The notes under the pieces: model-generated
Told to the model about the DNA's origin: nothing
The model's input: only the letters and a program-made list of their open reading frames with translations
Databases searched by the model: none
Source: Dipteris shenzhenensis
Lineage: Eukaryota > Polypodiophyta > Polypodiopsida > Gleicheniales
Direction: 5' to 3' (one strand)
Length of the DNA: 64,000 nucleotides
NCBI GenBank assembly: GCA_047967505.1
Contig: CM106538.1
Position numbers and translations under genes: made by a program
Shown here: piece after piece, positions 62,280 through 64,000 of the stretch
Numbering within the stretch: position 1 is the stretch's first letter
How the letters are laid out: each line of letters opens with the position of its first letter

Positions 62280-62505
62280 TGGTCATAAACCTCAATCGAG
62301 GTATGCTATGCCTAGGTCATATACCTCGATTGAGGTATTCAATGCCGCAGGTCGACGAGGTACTCTATGCCCCATGGTCATATACCTTGATCGAGGTATT
62401 CTATGCCTCACCCAGGTCATAAACCTCGATCGAGGTATTCTATGCCTCGCACATCGCGGTCATAAACCTCGATCGAGGTATTCTATGCCTCGCGCACATC
62501 GTGAT
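62280..62505 (+). repeat. Minisatellite with palindromic CCTCGATCGAGG core
   Basis: Six units of about 36-45 bp of the form GGTCATAAACCTCGATCGAG then GTATTCTATGCCTCGC. The third unit is truncated. Most units keep the 12-bp palindrome CCTCGATCGAGG or a one-base variant. Confidence 0.92.
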
Positions 62506-62509
62506 GTGT

Positions 62510-62890
62510 ATACATGTGGCTGATGTGGCACCATGCATGGTCATGATGTGGCAATATGGTGTGGAATATATGAGTCTCTTCCATGACATGGAAATGTGAT
62601 GTGGCATGATGAGTTGGCATTCATGAGGTGGTAGATTGACATGGCAAATTGAGGTGGAGGGATTGGTGATGTGGCAAGGTTGACGAGGTATGCCAAGGTG
62701 GCAAGGTGTGATGACATGGCTCCAAGAGTTCCTATGATGTGGAATGATGAGGTGGCACATGTGGTTGATGTGGCAACATGTGTGGCAATGTAAGGTGACA
62801 TGGCAAGGAGTGATGTCACATCTCCTTGATGACATGGCACCATGCGGTCTAACAACATGGCATGGTTGCAAGGCAAAAATAGATGACTCA
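62510..62890 (+). repeat. Degenerate short repeats of GATGTGGCA type
   Basis: TGATGTGGCA, TGACATGGCA and GAGGTGGCA recur about every 12-25 bp. No coding content; long minus-strand frames here are composition artefacts. Confidence 0.75.
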
Positions 62891-62962
62891 GCCTTCCGCA
62901 TGGGTAGCATGCACACTCCAAAGGCTTGCCACTAGGGTCGGTGATGCTCCTAGCCTACCTCA

Positions 62963-63006
62963 CCAAGCCTAATACCAAGCCTACCTTGTCTTGGTATTAG
63001 GCTTGG
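62963..63006. repeat. Perfect 17-bp hairpin, with a second hairpin just downstream
   Basis: CCAAGCCTAATACCAAG (62963-62979) and its exact complement (62990-63006) flank a 10-base loop. CCCTTTTT (63011-63018) and AAAAAGGG (63027-63034) form another short stem. Confidence 0.88.
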
Positions 63007-63034
63007 GTGGCCCTTTTTCCCCCACAAAAAAGGG

Positions 63035-63889
63035 AGATTTCACTCTTGGAGGCCATATCATATGTTTCCCTTACTCAAATTTAACCAAAATTTTTTCCTC
63101 TTATTCAATATGTGGAGGACTAAAAATATTGACATTTTTGAAATGTTTGGTCATGTTTGAGAATTACTAGATTTATTTTTAATATTCTTTGTTGATCCTC
63201 TAAGGAGTAAAAGTAAAAATTAAACTTCAATCTTCCTAAATCTAACCGTTGGATTTGGGATTTGATGATTCAACCACACACCCTTATGTGCCTACTAACC
63301 TTCCACTGAATTGGATTTGCTTAATTATTCAAAATACTAAGAAAATGTGGTGTGCTACTAAAATGCATGTATTTCATGTCTTTATTTATAATAAATAATT
63401 ATTTATAATTAGATAAATCATTCAAAAAATTACCAATAAATCAAGTTAAGGTCTACATAATGTAAAGAGACCACCTACAAAGTTTCAATAATATTTAATC
63501 TAAAATGAGTGAGAAATTTAGAATTTAATATGACACTCTCTGTTCGTGACAAAGGCGTGACCACCCTGGAACCATGCCGTGTGACACAAAGAAATTTTTG
63601 TGTGCGCATCGAATTTTCGGTCAGACTACACGATTGTGTGCACAATAGCTGTGTGATGTTGTGTCTGAAGACTTCAAAGACTAGATCCATAGGAAAGTAG
63701 GTGAGATTTGCATTTTTGTGTGCTAAAAAGCTTGTTTTTCCACCTCCTAAGGATTGGGGAGTGAACAAAAAGTGGACACCCTTAGCTTGCTACTTCCTTG
63801 TCCTAGATTGTGAGAAAGAAAGAAGAAAAACAAGTATCCTTGTTAAATGCTTCTTCAGGGAATGAGGAAAGAGACGTAATGATGGCTAA
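63035..63889. other. AT-rich spacer, no gene seen
   Basis: No recognisable domain or repeat. Confidence 0.5.
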
Positions 63890-64000
63890 ATGGTGCATGG
63901 TAAAGCAAAAGAAGAAGAAGAAAGCAAGGAAGAAGTAGATGAGAAACATCAGGAAGAGGAACTTCGTAGTAAGAAAAAGAAGCATCTAGAAGGAGAATTA
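63890..64000 (+). CDS. Start of a Lys/Glu-rich frame running off the window
   Basis: An ATG at 63890 follows an in-frame TAA and opens 37 codons without a stop to the window end. The sequence is highly charged (KAKEEEESKEEVDEKHQEEE then LRSKKKKHLEGEL), suggesting a coiled-coil or disordered acidic/basic protein. The underlying DNA is GAA/AAG-rich, which by chance tends to stay open. Only the downstream sequence can tell whether this is a gene. Confidence 0.25.
   Translation, partial: MVHGKAKEEEESKEEVDEKHQEEELRSKKKKHLEGEL

Noticed and set aside
62440-62921. His/Cys-rich minus-strand frames of 126-158 codons resembling zinc-binding proteins
   Set aside because: They come from GATGTGGCA-type repeats, whose complement encodes His/Cys codons in several frames. 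No ordered zinc motif.

Overview
This window is nuclear DNA from a land plant, and probably from a fern. Three observations support this. There are many decayed Ty1/copia and Ty3/gypsy LTR retrotransposons primed by initiator tRNA-Met (TGGTATCAGAGCC). There are plant-type telomere-like repeats (TTTAGGG and its complement). There are remnants of PPR proteins whose 'SWNALIS' and 'FE-MQHEG-PNA' wording resembles the expanded PPR families of ferns; the fern assignment is an inference from that wording. No intact host gene, tRNA, rRNA, CRISPR array or bacterial-style operon was found.

Layout. 0-4.4 kb: a dispersed direct repeat, a TATA box, a GA-rich minisatellite and a decayed protein-kinase-like gene on the + strand. 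4.4-9.06 kb: a tandem triplication (unit about 1,420 bp) of a rearranged Ty3/gypsy piece, in which a minus-strand gag-side fragment lies head to head with a plus-strand integrase fragment lacking its catalytic Glu. 9.06-9.96 kb: an inverted structure with telomere-like arms (CCCTAAA-rich, then TTTAGGG-rich) around a foldback core. 9.96-12.28 kb: AT-rich DNA, a recurring TTGCGTACGCAATAGGTT-type motif and a pyrimidine/purine mirror tract.

12.28-20.13 kb: copia A (+), truncated at both ends and interrupted by copia E (-, 14610-19413), which has both LTRs but has lost the core of its reverse transcriptase. 22.57-39.14 kb: a three-element nest. Copia B (+, LTRs 22566-23185 and 38508-39139) contains copia C (+, about 23.67-29.94 kb) and copia D (-, 31132-37031). 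D is the youngest element: its two 171-bp LTRs are identical, it has a 5-bp target duplication, and one long gag-pol frame is broken by a single TAG.

39-47.5 kb: gene-poor DNA with a 904-bp tandem duplication seeded by TG microsatellites, a 116-bp foldback and two minisatellites. 47.9-50.4 kb: a decayed Ty3/gypsy pol on the minus strand, interrupted by a 246-bp MITE. A second 246-bp copy of that MITE lies at 54183-54428 in opposite orientation; both have perfect 8-bp target duplications. 51-58 kb: LTR-like repeats, a duplicated TATA-containing promoter block and PPR remnants expanded by TC microsatellites. 58-64 kb: tandem repeats, a gypsy gag remnant, a possible small basic-protein gene with its own TATA box (-), a CCTCGATCGAGG minisatellite, and at the right edge the start of a Lys/Glu-rich frame.

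Nearly everything here is retrotransposon insertion, decay and local duplication; no working host pathway is visible. The most promising undescribed items are the 246-bp MITE family, the telomere-like foldback, the triplicated head-to-head gypsy derivative, the hairpin at 45.6 kb and the recent copia D with its 1.4-kb leader.
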